This document shows positions 53,060 through 61,030 of a stretch of DNA of 64,000 bases, one piece after another. The stretch lies in the NCBI GenBank assembly GCA_945897805.1, contig CAMDFX010000001.1, forward strand, positions 186,001-250,000, in the 5' to 3' direction. Position numbers and translations under genes: made by a program. The notes beneath the pieces are model-generated. The model was not told the origin of the DNA. It searched no databases and saw only the letters and a program-made list of their open reading frames with translations. Positions within the stretch are counted from its first letter, which is position 1, and the number at the start of each line of letters is the position of its first letter. The DNA comes from Chryseobacterium gleum. Its GTDB lineage: Bacteria; Bacteroidota; Bacteroidia; Flavobacteriales_D; Crocinitomicaceae.

Positions 53060-54142
53060 TTATTTTTTCTCTGGAAACAAACTCAATAATCCTGCCTCAG
53101 ATGCATCGCAAACTCCACGTTCAGTGATTAATTTGGTAACGTATTTTGCTGGAGTAACATCAAATCCATAATTGCTGGCTTTCGTTGTTTCAGGGCAAAT
53201 CAAAACTGAATCAATTGCTCCAGCGCTGTTTTTGCCAATCATGTATCTCACTTCGTCTTGGTTGCGTTCTTCGATTGGAATTTCTTTCAAGCCGTCGTTG
53301 ATTGTCATGTCTAAAGTAGTTGAAGGCAGAGCCACATAAAATGGAATATTATTTTCTTTTGCCGCCAAAGCTTTCAAATAAGTTCCGATTTTATTGGCAA
53401 CATCTCCTTGACGTGTAGTTCTGTCTGTTCCCACAATCACCATGTCCACCATCCCATGTTGCATCAAATGTCCCCCTGCATTGTCGACAATCAACGTGTG
53501 ATCCACTTCGTGGCGCGTCAATTCATAGCAAGTCAAGTTTGAACCTTGATTTCTTGGTCGGGTTTCGTCCACCCAAACATGCACTTTGATTCCTTTTTGA
53601 ACGGCTTGGTAAATCGGCGAAGTAATTGTTCCCCATTCTACACAACCTAACATTCCAGCGTTGCAATGCGTCAAAATATTGACAACTTCGCCGTTTTTGC
53701 GCGCGGAAATTTCTTCAATAATTGGCAAACCATGCACGCCAATCATGCGACAAGTTTCAACATCTTCCTCCACAATCGCAGCGGCAGCTTCCCAACTTGT
53801 TTTCAAGAAATCTTCTGCATTGTCCATGGCTTCGCGCATTTTATCCAAGGCCCAAAAAAGATTTACCGCAGTGGGACGGGAAGCACGCAGTTCAGAAAAA
53901 GCTTGGTCCAGAAATGAACCATCTAATTCTTTTTCAATCATTTCACGAACCGCCAAATAAATCCCATAAGCAGCAGTGGCGCCGATTAGAGGCGCACCAC
54001 GAACAATCATTTCCTTGATCGCATCCACCGCATCGTCGTAAGTTTCCAACTTCACAACCACAAATTCATGCGGTAATTTACGTTGGTCGATAACTTCAAT
54101 ATATTTGTCTTCTGTTGGCCAAATGGTTCTGAATTTACTCAT
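53060..54142 (-). CDS. mtnA: S-methyl-5-thioribose-1-phosphate isomerase
   Basis: A 360-residue protein with the eIF2B-alpha-like fold: IVRGAPLIGATAAYG, THCNAGMLGCVEWGT (catalytic Cys) and IVGTDRTTRQGDVANKIGTY (catalytic Asp). MtnA opens the ribose ring of methylthioribose-1-P in methionine salvage. No other salvage genes lie beside it. Related members act on other ribose-1-phosphates, so the substrate is likely but not proven. Confidence 0.92.
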   Translation of the reverse strand: MSKFRTIWPTEDKYIEVIDQRKLPHEFVVVKLETYDDAVDAIKEMIVRGAPLIGATAAYGIYLAVREMIEKELDGSFLDQAFSELRASRPTAVNLFWALDKMREAMDNAEDFLKTSWEAAAAIVEEDVETCRMIGVHGLPIIEEISARKNGEVVNILTHCNAGMLGCVEWGTITSPIYQAVQKGIKVHVWVDETRPRNQGSNLTCYELTRHEVDHTLIVDNAGGHLMQHGMVDMVIVGTDRTTRQGDVANKIGTYLKALAAKENNIPFYVALPSTTLDMTINDGLKEIPIEERNQDEVRYMIGKNSAGAIDSVLICPETTKASNYGFDVTPAKYVTKLITERGVCDASEAGLLSLFPEKK

Positions 54143-54258
54143 AATGAATGTTTATTGCTTTGAAATGAAGTACAAAAGTAGTTTTTTCATTTTGCATTGC
54201 AAGTAATCAGTCGGCTCAAAGAGAAAGTTGTCTAGTTAATTGTTACAATGAAATGCCA

Positions 54259-55197
54259 CTATTGCGCAAATTCTGAAATGAAATCTTGATATGCTTCTAA
54301 ATTTTTGATTTTTTTGAGTGGCTTGGACAAATAATTTCCTTCTGGTAAACCTTCTTCGAAATATTCCCAATAGTGTTTCATTTTGATCAAAATATTGCCT
54401 TCATTCGATGTTTCTTTCAAATAACTTTCGAGCAATAAATCCAAAAATTCGCTGAAAATTTCTTGCCAATCTTCAGGAAATTCTTCGTTGTCTTCCTGAA
54501 TCATTTCAAACAAAAATGGATTCGAAATTCCGCCGCGACCAATCATCCAGCGACTGATAGAAGGGAAGCGTGCTTTCAATTTTCTGAAATCTTCCACAGT
54601 GCAAATGTCGCCGTTGTACATTAAATTGTGTTTTGTCAAAGGAAGAATTTCTTCAAATCGATTTAAATCGCATGGTCCGTTATACAATTGTTTTCCATAA
54701 CGCGCATGAACGATAATTTCCGTCAATGGAAAATCGTTTAACAATGGAAGCAATTTCAAAATGTCGGAAGTATCTTCATAACCCATGCGCATTTTGAGAC
54801 CGATTTTTAAGTCTGTTTTGGTATAAACTTCATCCAAAATCTGGATAATTCTCCCAGGTTTATTTAACATGCCAGAACCCAAATCGCGTTTGGCAACCAT
54901 CGGGTAGGGGCAACCTAAATTCCAATTCACTTCTTTGTAGCCCAAATCGGATAGATAATTGGCCATCAAAAGGAAATCTTCGGTGCAGCAAGCCATCAAT
55001 TGTGGAATGATTGCTTCGAAAGGATTATTTTTTGGTAAAACATCCAATTTTGGTCCTTCTTTGATCGTTCCATCATTCGACATTTTCAAATAAGGCGCAT
55101 AAAATCCATCCACATCTCCAAGCACTTGCTGGAAAGCATTGCGAAAATGATGGTCCGTAAAACTTTGCAAAGGTGCCAAATAGAGGAAATCTCTCAA
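54259..55197 (-). CDS. tRNA-dihydrouridine synthase family protein
   Basis: A 312-residue flavoprotein from the TTG at 55197 (MRDFLYLAPLQSFTDHHFRN). YKEVNWNLGCPYPMVAKRDLGSGML contains the catalytic cysteine, followed by LKIGLKMRMGYED, EIIVHARYGKQLYNGPC and WMIGRGGISNPFL, the standard Dus motifs. It reduces uridine in the tRNA D-loop. I prefer the TTG at 55197 because a -7 box (55212-55219) sits between it and the TTG at 55224. Its 5' end is duplicated 1.5 kb away at 56751-56921. Confidence 0.88.
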   Translation of the reverse strand: MRDFLYLAPLQSFTDHHFRNAFQQVLGDVDGFYAPYLKMSNDGTIKEGPKLDVLPKNNPFEAIIPQLMACCTEDFLLMANYLSDLGYKEVNWNLGCPYPMVAKRDLGSGMLNKPGRIIQILDEVYTKTDLKIGLKMRMGYEDTSDILKLLPLLNDFPLTEIIVHARYGKQLYNGPCDLNRFEEILPLTKHNLMYNGDICTVEDFRKLKARFPSISRWMIGRGGISNPFLFEMIQEDNEEFPEDWQEIFSEFLDLLLESYLKETSNEGNILIKMKHYWEYFEEGLPEGNYLSKPLKKIKNLEAYQDFISEFAQ

Positions 55198-55260
55198 CTG
55201 AATTTTTTTTGCAAAGATAAGCAAGACTTTTTTTGGGATGTGAATTTTGCTTAATTTTAG
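55060..55260. repeat. Direct repeat, copy 1 (dus 5' end and upstream region)
   Basis: These ~200 bp (first codons of dus, the -7 box TATCTTTG on the minus strand at 55212-55219, and the upstream flank) recur in the same orientation at 56751-56921. This copy is the intact one joined to the rest of dus. Confidence 0.92.
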
Positions 55261-55271
55261 CCATTAACGAA

Positions 55272-55508
55272 ATGTTGGATTTAAACAAACCGCAAAAAAT
55301 TGAATTAGACTTTTTGTCAAGCGGCCTTTATCATTTGCTAGTCAGAACGATGGCAGGAGATTACAATGCGAAGATTGTAGTTTATTTGAAAGTTGCGGGG
55401 TTAAAGTTTTACTCAATTTGGTTCCACAAAATTACTGAAAGCTCTACAGTAGGCCTTTTTTCGTTACTTCAATATTCATATTTTCAAAAAGAAACAGACG
55501 TCAAATAA
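55272..55508 (+). pseudogene. Possible remnant of a T9SS sorting domain
   Basis: A 78-residue frame (MLDLNKPQKIELDFLSSGLY...) whose first ~40 residues read like the last strands of a type A T9SS C-terminal domain (KIELDFLSSGLYHLLVRT, YNAKIVVYLKV). There is no signal peptide or cargo part, so it would be a 3' fragment of a lost surface-protein gene. It lies just inside the inserted segment between the two dus repeats. It could also be a chance frame. Confidence 0.35.
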
Positions 55509-55536
55509 AGTATTAGGCTAAATTTTCAGGTATTTA

Positions 55537-55595
55537 CCTTAAATTTAATTTGCATTATTAAGGTTATTTCCTTAATTTTGAATTATATTTTAAGG
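55537..55595 (+). promoter_or_regulatory. mmpA promoter with tandem CCTTAA/TTAAGG operator pairs
   Basis: TTTG (55549-55552), a 20-bp spacer and TAATTTTG (55573-55580) form a consensus Bacteroidetes promoter. Overlapping it are two inverted-repeat pairs, CCTTAA (55537-55542) with TTAAGG (55558-55563), and CCTTAA (55570-55575) with TTAAGG (55590-55595), offset by 32-33 bp (about three helical turns). The inner pair also makes a perfect ATTAAGG-N6-CCTTAAT palindrome (55557-55576). The layout suits autorepression by the HTH protein MmpA. Confidence 0.7.
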
Positions 55596-55605
55596 CTTTA
55601 ACCAG

Positions 55606-56070
55606 ATGAAAAATAGTAAACAATATTTGCTTCTACAGCAAACCGACAAGAAATTAGAGCGATTCAAGCATCTAAAAACCATGATTGCTCCGCCCAAAGG
55701 CTGGATAAATACTTTTCGCATATCCTTAAAAATGTCGTTGCGACAACTAGGTAATCGTTTAGCAATTTCAGCGCAAAGTGTTAAAGAAATTGAAGAAAGG
55801 GAATCCAAGGGGACAATTACACTGAATTCACTTCGAGATGCAGCCAGTGCAATGGATTTGCAATTAGTTTACGGTTTCGTTTCCAAGCACGATACTTTGG
55901 AACAGATGATTGAAAAGAGAGCAAAAGAATTAGCTTCCGAAATTGTGATGCGCACAAATACAACCATGACCTTAGAGGACCAACAAAATTCAAGGGAAAG
56001 AATTGAGAAAGCAATTAGTCAGAAAGCAGTTGAAATTAAATTTGAAATGCCAAAGTATTTATGGGATTAG
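55606..56070 (+). CDS. mmpA: Mobile mystery protein A (HTH protein)
   Basis: A 154-residue protein. Residues ~1-45 (QYLLLQQTDKKLERFKHL, APPKGWINTFRISLKM) are followed by an XRE-like helix-turn-helix (SLRQLGNRLAISAQSVKEIEERE, then TITLNSLRDAASAMDLQLVYGFV) and a helical tail. This matches the 'mobile mystery protein A' family (TIGR02612), which pairs with the Fic protein MmpB; the pair behaves like a toxin-antitoxin system on mobile DNA. The stop overlaps the mmpB start by 10 bp. It probably represses the operon through the CCTTAA/TTAAGG sites upstream and counteracts MmpB. Confidence 0.9.
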   Translation: MKNSKQYLLLQQTDKKLERFKHLKTMIAPPKGWINTFRISLKMSLRQLGNRLAISAQSVKEIEERESKGTITLNSLRDAASAMDLQLVYGFVSKHDTLEQMIEKRAKELASEIVMRTNTTMTLEDQQNSRERIEKAISQKAVEIKFEMPKYLWD

Positions 56071-56657
56071 AAATAAATTATCTTGACGGTCAAACTCCAC
56101 TAAGTGGAGAAGAATTTGATGGATTGAAGATTTCATCCATAACAACTCGAGAAGAGTTGGACGAGTTTGAGCAATTAAACATCGAGAAGGCAATACAATG
56201 GTCGTATGGGAAAAAAATACAAGCCAAAGATTTGTTCTCTGAGAAGTTCATTAAGGATTTACATAAACGCATGTATGGAGATGTTTGGATGTGGGCAGGT
56301 TCTTTCAGGAACTCAGAAAAAAATTTAGGGATTAAAAGTTTTTTAATTCCGGTCCAACTCAAACAATTATTAGATAATACCTCATTTTGGTATGAGAACA
56401 AAATCTTCACTCCAGATGAAATAGCTGTTCGATTCAAGCATGAATTGGTAAGTATTCATTGTTTTCCGAATGGAAACGGAAGACATTCCAGATTAATGGC
56501 AGATTTGATTATGGAAAAACTTTATAATAAATCCTTCCTCACATGGGGTAGTTCTAATTTGGTGAAAGCCACTGAAAAAAGAAAAGCATACATAGAAGCC
56601 ATTAAAATGGCTGATAATCTGGATATAACTAAACTAATTTTGTTTGCAAAATCATAG
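56061..56657 (+). CDS. mmpB: Mobile mystery protein B (Fic-domain protein)
   Basis: A 198-residue Fic protein of the mobile mystery B family (TIGR02613). It shows WMWAGSFRNSEKNLGIKS, the Fic-fold helix pair, and the active-site loop His133-CFPNGNGR (133-141). The catalytic histidine, phenylalanine and GNGR are present, but the usual acidic metal-binding residue is Asn137. From memory this asparagine is common in the family, so it may be normal here. Fic proteins transfer AMP or other phosphate-containing groups to target proteins; the target is unknown. It overlaps mmpA by 10 bp and its natural role is probably that of the toxin. Confidence 0.9.
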   Translation: MGLEINYLDGQTPLSGEEFDGLKISSITTREELDEFEQLNIEKAIQWSYGKKIQAKDLFSEKFIKDLHKRMYGDVWMWAGSFRNSEKNLGIKSFLIPVQLKQLLDNTSFWYENKIFTPDEIAVRFKHELVSIHCFPNGNGRHSRLMADLIMEKLYNKSFLTWGSSNLVKATEKRKAYIEAIKMADNLDITKLILFAKS

Positions 56658-56750
56658 GTTTTATAGGATCGCTAAAGCTAATTTACAATGGTAAACATCC
56701 GATTAATATCCTCCCTCAAAAGGTTCGATAATACAGACTTGTCGCACTTT

Positions 56751-56921
56751 TTTGATCGTTCCATCATTCGACATCTCCAAGTACTTGCTGGAAAGCATTG
56801 CGAAAATGATGGTCCGTAAAACTTTGTAAGGGTGCCAAATAGAGGAAATCTCTCAACTGAATTTTTTTTGCAAAGATAAGCAAGACTTTTTGGCGAATGT
56901 CAATTTTTTGCTTAATTTTAG
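56751..56921 (-). pseudogene. Truncated dus 5' fragment (direct repeat, copy 2)
   Basis: Same-orientation copy of 55060-55260. It lacks 32 bp (55084-55115 of copy 1), lost between two ACAT microhomologies, which shifts the frame. Over the shared reading frame (IFAKKIQLRDFLYLAPLQSF and following) the encoded protein is identical and the codon changes are all silent (CCT/CCC, TTG/TTA, GTG/GTA). It keeps a TATCTTTG box. It lies just upstream of the DUF2851 gene and is not expected to make a functional enzyme. Confidence 0.9.
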
Positions 56922-56948
56922 GTATCAGACCTTTAAAATACAACACAA

Positions 56949-58169
56949 ATGAGAGAGGAATACCTGCATCAAATTTGGAAAACCAAGCGGCTTCCAATGC
57001 ATGATTTACAATTAATTGACGGGCGAAAATTAACCATTCAGCAAGTTGGCTGGCACAACCATGAAAGTGGGCCTGATTTTTTCAATGGTTCAATCGAATT
57101 AGATGGAATCAAATGGAATGGAAATATCGAAATTCACATCAAATCTTCGGATTGGTATGCGCACCAACATCAAATCGATCCCGCGTATGACAATGTGATT
57201 CTGCATGTTGTCTATCAATACGACAAACCAGTTGTTGTGAACGGAGAAGAATTGCCCACGTTGGAATTGAAATCTTATTTGGATCAAAACGATTGGTCGA
57301 GCTACAATTCTTTGATTAAAAATCAAACTTGGATTCCTTGTGAAAAATCAATTCAAGACGTGGATGAATTTTTTGTTTCGATGCAAATTGAAAATGCTTT
57401 GATTGAACGATTACAGCGAAAATCGATGCAAATTGAATTGCGGTATCAATTGTTAAACAGGAATATACAACAATTACAATATGAAGTCATTGCGCAATCA
57501 TTTGGTGCTAAAATCAATGCTTTGCCTTTTGTGGAATTGACGCAACATATACCTTTGAAAATTTTGTGGCGAGAAGGAAATGAAGCAGTAATTCCTTTGT
57601 TGTTGGGCGCGAGCGGATTTTTAAACGAAGAACAAGATGAAGTTCAACTTCAAAAATGGCAAAAAGAATGGCGCTTTATGGTGATTAAACATCGATTTAC
57701 AACGATGGGAAAATCAACTTGGAAATGCAAAGGATTGCGACCACCTGGATTTCCGAAAGTTAGAATCGTTCAATTTGCCTCTGTCATTGCGAGATTACAA
57801 TCAGACTTTTCCATTTTTTCAAAAACACCGGAAGAATTATTGGTGTTTTACAATACCAATTTAGAGGAAACAAATGAAGTGAAATCGATGACTTTATCAT
57901 TTCAACATTCGGTAATTATCAATTCAATTGTTCCCATTTTGTGGTGGTATGGAAATCATGTTTCAAATGATGATTTCAAGCAAAAAGCGTTGATTTTATT
58001 GGGGAAAATTCCAGCCGAAAAAAATGAAATTATTCAACGCTGGAAAAATTTGGGAATTGGTTGTAAATCTGCTGAAGATTCTCAAGGATTATTGGAATTA
58101 AAGAACGAAATTTGTACAAATAAACTTTGTTTGACTTGTAAAATTGGCAACAAAGTTTTGGGACGATAA
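56949..58169 (+). CDS. DUF2851 family protein
   Basis: A 406-residue protein starting MREEYLHQIWKTKRLP, with QQVGWHNHESGPDFFNGSIELDG and GNIEIHIKSSDWYAHQHQIDPAYDNVILHVVY, the DUF2851 signature. Cysteines near the C-terminus (LTCKIGNKVLG) are typical too. The family is common in Bacteroidetes and has no known function; its conserved acidic and His residues recall PD-(D/E)XK nuclease-like folds, which is only a suggestion. It is followed 10 bp later by a PspC-domain gene. Confidence 0.9.
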   Translation: MREEYLHQIWKTKRLPMHDLQLIDGRKLTIQQVGWHNHESGPDFFNGSIELDGIKWNGNIEIHIKSSDWYAHQHQIDPAYDNVILHVVYQYDKPVVVNGEELPTLELKSYLDQNDWSSYNSLIKNQTWIPCEKSIQDVDEFFVSMQIENALIERLQRKSMQIELRYQLLNRNIQQLQYEVIAQSFGAKINALPFVELTQHIPLKILWREGNEAVIPLLLGASGFLNEEQDEVQLQKWQKEWRFMVIKHRFTTMGKSTWKCKGLRPPGFPKVRIVQFASVIARLQSDFSIFSKTPEELLVFYNTNLEETNEVKSMTLSFQHSVIINSIVPILWWYGNHVSNDDFKQKALILLGKIPAEKNEIIQRWKNLGIGCKSAEDSQGLLELKNEICTNKLCLTCKIGNKVLGR

Positions 58170-58179
58170 ATTGAATTTT

Positions 58180-58416
58180 ATGAGAACCATTCAAAAAATT
58201 ATTTTCTTTTTCGAATTACGGTCTTATGGCGTTTGCTCTTGGTTGGCGCGCAAATTGGGAATCAGTTCTTCGCGCGTGCGTTTGGGATTCATTTATGCTT
58301 CTTTTGTTACGCTGGGTTCGCCTTTATTGATTTATTTGCCGATGGCTTGGATTTTAGAACACAAGCATTTTTTCAAATTTCAGCGAAAAAGACGTTCGTC
58401 TATTTGGGAACTTTAA
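58180..58416 (+). CDS. PspC-domain membrane protein
   Basis: A 78-residue protein starting MRTIQKIIFFFELRSYGVCSWLARKLGISSS. The YGVCSWLARKLGISSSRVRLGF stretch is the PspC signature, followed by one membrane helix (FIYASFVTLGSPLLIYLPMAWIL) and a basic tail. PspC proteins sense membrane stress in other bacteria. The ATG at 58180 is used; the frame overlaps the DUF2851 end upstream. The gene lies between DUF2851 and the RmlD-like gene, 15 bp before the latter. Confidence 0.8.
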   Translation: MRTIQKIIFFFELRSYGVCSWLARKLGISSSRVRLGFIYASFVTLGSPLLIYLPMAWILEHKHFFKFQRKRRSSIWEL

Positions 58417-58431
58417 TTTCCTTCAATTCTC

Positions 58432-58920
58432 ATGCGAATCGTTATCACAGGGTCAAATGGAATTTTAGGCCAAAAATTGGTTGAATATTGTCTCACCAAT
58501 CGTTTGACTTTCATTGCAACTTCCAAAGGTTTAAATCGCAATCCAAATTGTCCTGATTATTTGTATTTGTCCATGGATATTTGCAATAAATTAGAGATCA
58601 ATCAAGTTTTTGACACTTTGTATCCAACCCACATTTTGCATGCTGCGGCTCTTTCCGATGTAGATTTTTGTGAAAATCATCCTGAATTATGTCATCAAGT
58701 AAATGTGGAAGGAACGGCGCTACTTTTTCATGCTTGTCAACAATTCGAGGCGCATTTTAAAATGATTTCTTTAGAATCAGCTGAAAATTTAGATTCAGAA
58801 TATTTCAAATCCAAAATGGCAGCACAAAAAAATCTTGAATCAAGCGATTACAAAAATTGGTCAATCGTTCATTTCAATAAAACTACATCGATCGATTCTT
58901 TGTTCAACAAATCGGTCTAA
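58432..58920 (+). CDS. RmlD-like (NAD(P)-binding sugar-nucleotide reductase-type) protein, shortened
   Basis: A 162-residue protein with the Rossmann start RIVITGSNGILGQKLVEYC and the HILHAAALSDVDFCENHPELCHQVNVEGTALL segment of dTDP-4-dehydrorhamnose reductase-like enzymes. The YFKSK at ~123 retains the YxxxK catalytic pair. RmlD relatives are about 290 residues; here the substrate-binding C-terminal half is absent and the region just before YxxxK lacks the usual DFVFDG-type strand. The frame ends at a normal stop codon with no continuing homologous frame visible. It may be a degenerate or minimised member. Confidence 0.75.
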   Translation: MRIVITGSNGILGQKLVEYCLTNRLTFIATSKGLNRNPNCPDYLYLSMDICNKLEINQVFDTLYPTHILHAAALSDVDFCENHPELCHQVNVEGTALLFHACQQFEAHFKMISLESAENLDSEYFKSKMAAQKNLESSDYKNWSIVHFNKTTSIDSLFNKSV

Positions 58921-58944
58921 TTTTCACTTTTAATTCTGAATTCG

Positions 58945-59988
58945 TCATTCAAAATTCTGAATTAACCCTTCCTCCAAAAGACTTCCTCCCCATTCAATTA
59001 CTGTAAATCCGTTTCTTTTCAGCGATTTGATTTCTAAATTTTTAGGTGAAAATTGATTTGAAATAACAGTTACTTCATTGAAAATGGCATAAACTCTTCG
59101 AAGCTGATCTGGTTTTGGATTTATTTCTAATTCACCAATGACTTCACAGTTTTCATCCACAAAAAATTGAACTTGAATCATTTTAAATTTTTGCAATTTC
59201 GGAGCCCAGAAGGTGATGAAATCTGTTCTTTCTTTTGCGTTTAATCCCAAAACAATGAGATTCTTTTCCAAATATGAAATCAATGCATTTTGCGCGACAA
59301 TTTCATTTGAATTGGATTTTTTACTTCGAATTAAATAAGCGTTTTGATTTGATTTCCAAAACAAATACGGATAATTAGAACCATTCGCAGCGGTTAAATT
59401 TCCGCTTTCATCCGTTTTCATTTTCCAAGTATTGTCGGTAGGAAGTTGCGGATATGTGAAAGTCAAAAGACCTTGTGGAATTACTTTTAACGTAAAATCA
59501 ATCGGATTTTCGCTGTAGGCATAAATCACAGGTTTGTCCACCATGATGTTTCTTTGTGAATATTTCAATGGAATGTAAACCGAAATATCCATTTTGTGCT
59601 GACTTGTAAATGCATGGTTTTCAAAATAGATTTTTTCGTACAAAGAATCTTTGTCTACCTTTTTAGTAAAAAGTATATATTTGGTTGATTCATTGACCAG
59701 CACCTCAAATTCGCCCAGCACGTTGGTTGAACCAATTTTTTTCCCATCCACATCGTAAATGAATTGAACTTCTGATGTAGCCAAAACAAAATCGGTTGAA
59801 TAAGGATCGTTTTCAACTTCGTAAAACACTTTTCCTTTTACTAAACATTTGCCTTTAGCGATTGTCAAATCTTCAACATCTGAATTGACAATAACTTGTC
59901 TAAAAATCCTTGATTCTTTAACATCTCCCGCTTTTGCAAAAGAAGTCCATGAACTTAAAACAATAATAAGGCTTAAAATTGATTTCAT
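58945..59988 (-). CDS. Exported protein of a three-copy tandem family, copy 1
   Basis: A 347-residue exported protein (signal peptide MKSILSLIIVLSSWTSFAKA). The N-terminal half resembles a carboxypeptidase-like beta domain (GKCLVKGKVFYEVEN, NVLGEFEVLVNES). The C-terminal half contains the family core: KPVIYAYSENPIDF, GLLTFTYPQLP, NYPYLFWKSNQ, TDFITFWAPKL and VIEWGG. I recall KPVIYLYPE...YLFWEG-type proteins in many bacteria, all uncharacterised. It is the most divergent of three tandem paralogues and the last in the row. The ATG at 59988 is preferred over an upstream start at 60021 that overlaps copy 2. Confidence 0.8.
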   Translation of the reverse strand: MKSILSLIIVLSSWTSFAKAGDVKESRIFRQVIVNSDVEDLTIAKGKCLVKGKVFYEVENDPYSTDFVLATSEVQFIYDVDGKKIGSTNVLGEFEVLVNESTKYILFTKKVDKDSLYEKIYFENHAFTSQHKMDISVYIPLKYSQRNIMVDKPVIYAYSENPIDFTLKVIPQGLLTFTYPQLPTDNTWKMKTDESGNLTAANGSNYPYLFWKSNQNAYLIRSKKSNSNEIVAQNALISYLEKNLIVLGLNAKERTDFITFWAPKLQKFKMIQVQFFVDENCEVIGELEINPKPDQLRRVYAIFNEVTVISNQFSPKNLEIKSLKRNGFTVIEWGGSLLEEGLIQNFE

Positions 59989-59998
59989 AATTTGAGAA

Positions 59999-61024
59999 TT
60001 AATTGTTGTTTTCTGCGACATTATAGGAAGATAAATTTATTTCAATTCCGCCCCAATCAACGAAGTAAAAACCACTTCTTTTCAATCGTTCTAATTGTTG
60101 TGGAACGACTTCAAACGGAAAGAACGATCCATTATTTCCAGCAAAAAGCATGTAAATTCTATTTAAGTGATTGGGAGTTGGATTGATTTTATAGTTTGCA
60201 AATTTATCACATTGGCTATTTTGTGCAAATTGAATCAAATAATAATTTTTCTGTTGCATTTGCGGCGCCCAGAAAGTGATGAAATCCGTTTTTTCTTTAA
60301 AATTGAATCCCAAAGCGGTCAATGTTGAATCTAAATAGGAAACAATATTTGCCTTGGAAACTATAGCACCGCGAATTTCATTGTCATTTTGTTTGATACT
60401 TGAAATGTTAAAATTGATGTTTTTTTGTTTGCTTTCCCAAAACAAATACGGATAATTTCCTTGCGAATTTTGGTCTGAAAGCTGGTTGTTTTCAAGGTTC
60501 ATTTCCCAAGTTTGATTGCTATTTAAATTTGGATATGAAAAAGTCAATTCTCCCCGTGGAATCAGTTGAAAATCAAAATCGATGGTTTGATCTGAATAGC
60601 AATAAATAACTGGTTTTTTAACCATAAACTCAGTTTCTTGTTTTGTTTGGGTCAAGAAAATTCTGAGTTTGATACGGTGCTTATTTTTCAACGAATAATT
60701 TTCCAAATAGGATGAATTGTAATCCATCAGCACAAATTTCAAAACAGAATCTTTGAGTTCATTGGTCATTCTGAAATAGCCTTTTGAATCACTGCGTGTC
60801 GTTTTTCCATTTGCGCTTACAATGACTTTTGTCAATTTTTCTCTTACTTGATTTTCGTTGTATTTGTAATCATAAATCGTTCCTTCAATCAAATATTTCC
60901 CGTTTGGAATTTTCGCATCATATTTATCAGAGATGATTTCATAACTCAAATGATACGGAATGTATTTTTCTGCATAGCAATAAATTGTTTGGAATAAGAG
61001 AAAGAATGTGAGACAACTTTTCAT
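59999..61024 (-). CDS. Exported protein of a three-copy tandem family, copy 2
   Basis: A 341-residue paralogue of the neighbouring genes. It has a signal peptide (MKSCLTFFLLFQTIYCYA), a carboxypeptidase-like domain (NGKYLIEGTIYDYKYN, SDSKGYFRMTNEL), and the core KPVIYCYSDQTIDFD, GELTFSYPNL, NYPYLFWESKQ, EKTDFITFWAPQM, PNHLNRIYMLF and FVDWGG. It is closer to copy 3 than to copy 1. It lies 6 bp after copy 3 and 10 bp before copy 1, so the three should be one transcript. Confidence 0.8.
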   Translation of the reverse strand: MKSCLTFFLLFQTIYCYAEKYIPYHLSYEIISDKYDAKIPNGKYLIEGTIYDYKYNENQVREKLTKVIVSANGKTTRSDSKGYFRMTNELKDSVLKFVLMDYNSSYLENYSLKNKHRIKLRIFLTQTKQETEFMVKKPVIYCYSDQTIDFDFQLIPRGELTFSYPNLNSNQTWEMNLENNQLSDQNSQGNYPYLFWESKQKNINFNISSIKQNDNEIRGAIVSKANIVSYLDSTLTALGFNFKEKTDFITFWAPQMQQKNYYLIQFAQNSQCDKFANYKINPTPNHLNRIYMLFAGNNGSFFPFEVVPQQLERLKRSGFYFVDWGGIEINLSSYNVAENNN

Positions 61025-61030
61025 CGAGAA

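Noticed and set aside
56457-56483. MmpB inactive because Asn replaces the acidic residue of the Fic loop
   Set aside because: As far as I recall, the mobile mystery B family commonly has this Asn, so it is not by itself evidence of inactivation.
56764-56997. 77-codon minus-strand frame starting MEAAWFSKFDAG
   Set aside because: It is the frame through the broken dus 5' fragment fused to antisense of the DUF2851 start; no gene of its own.
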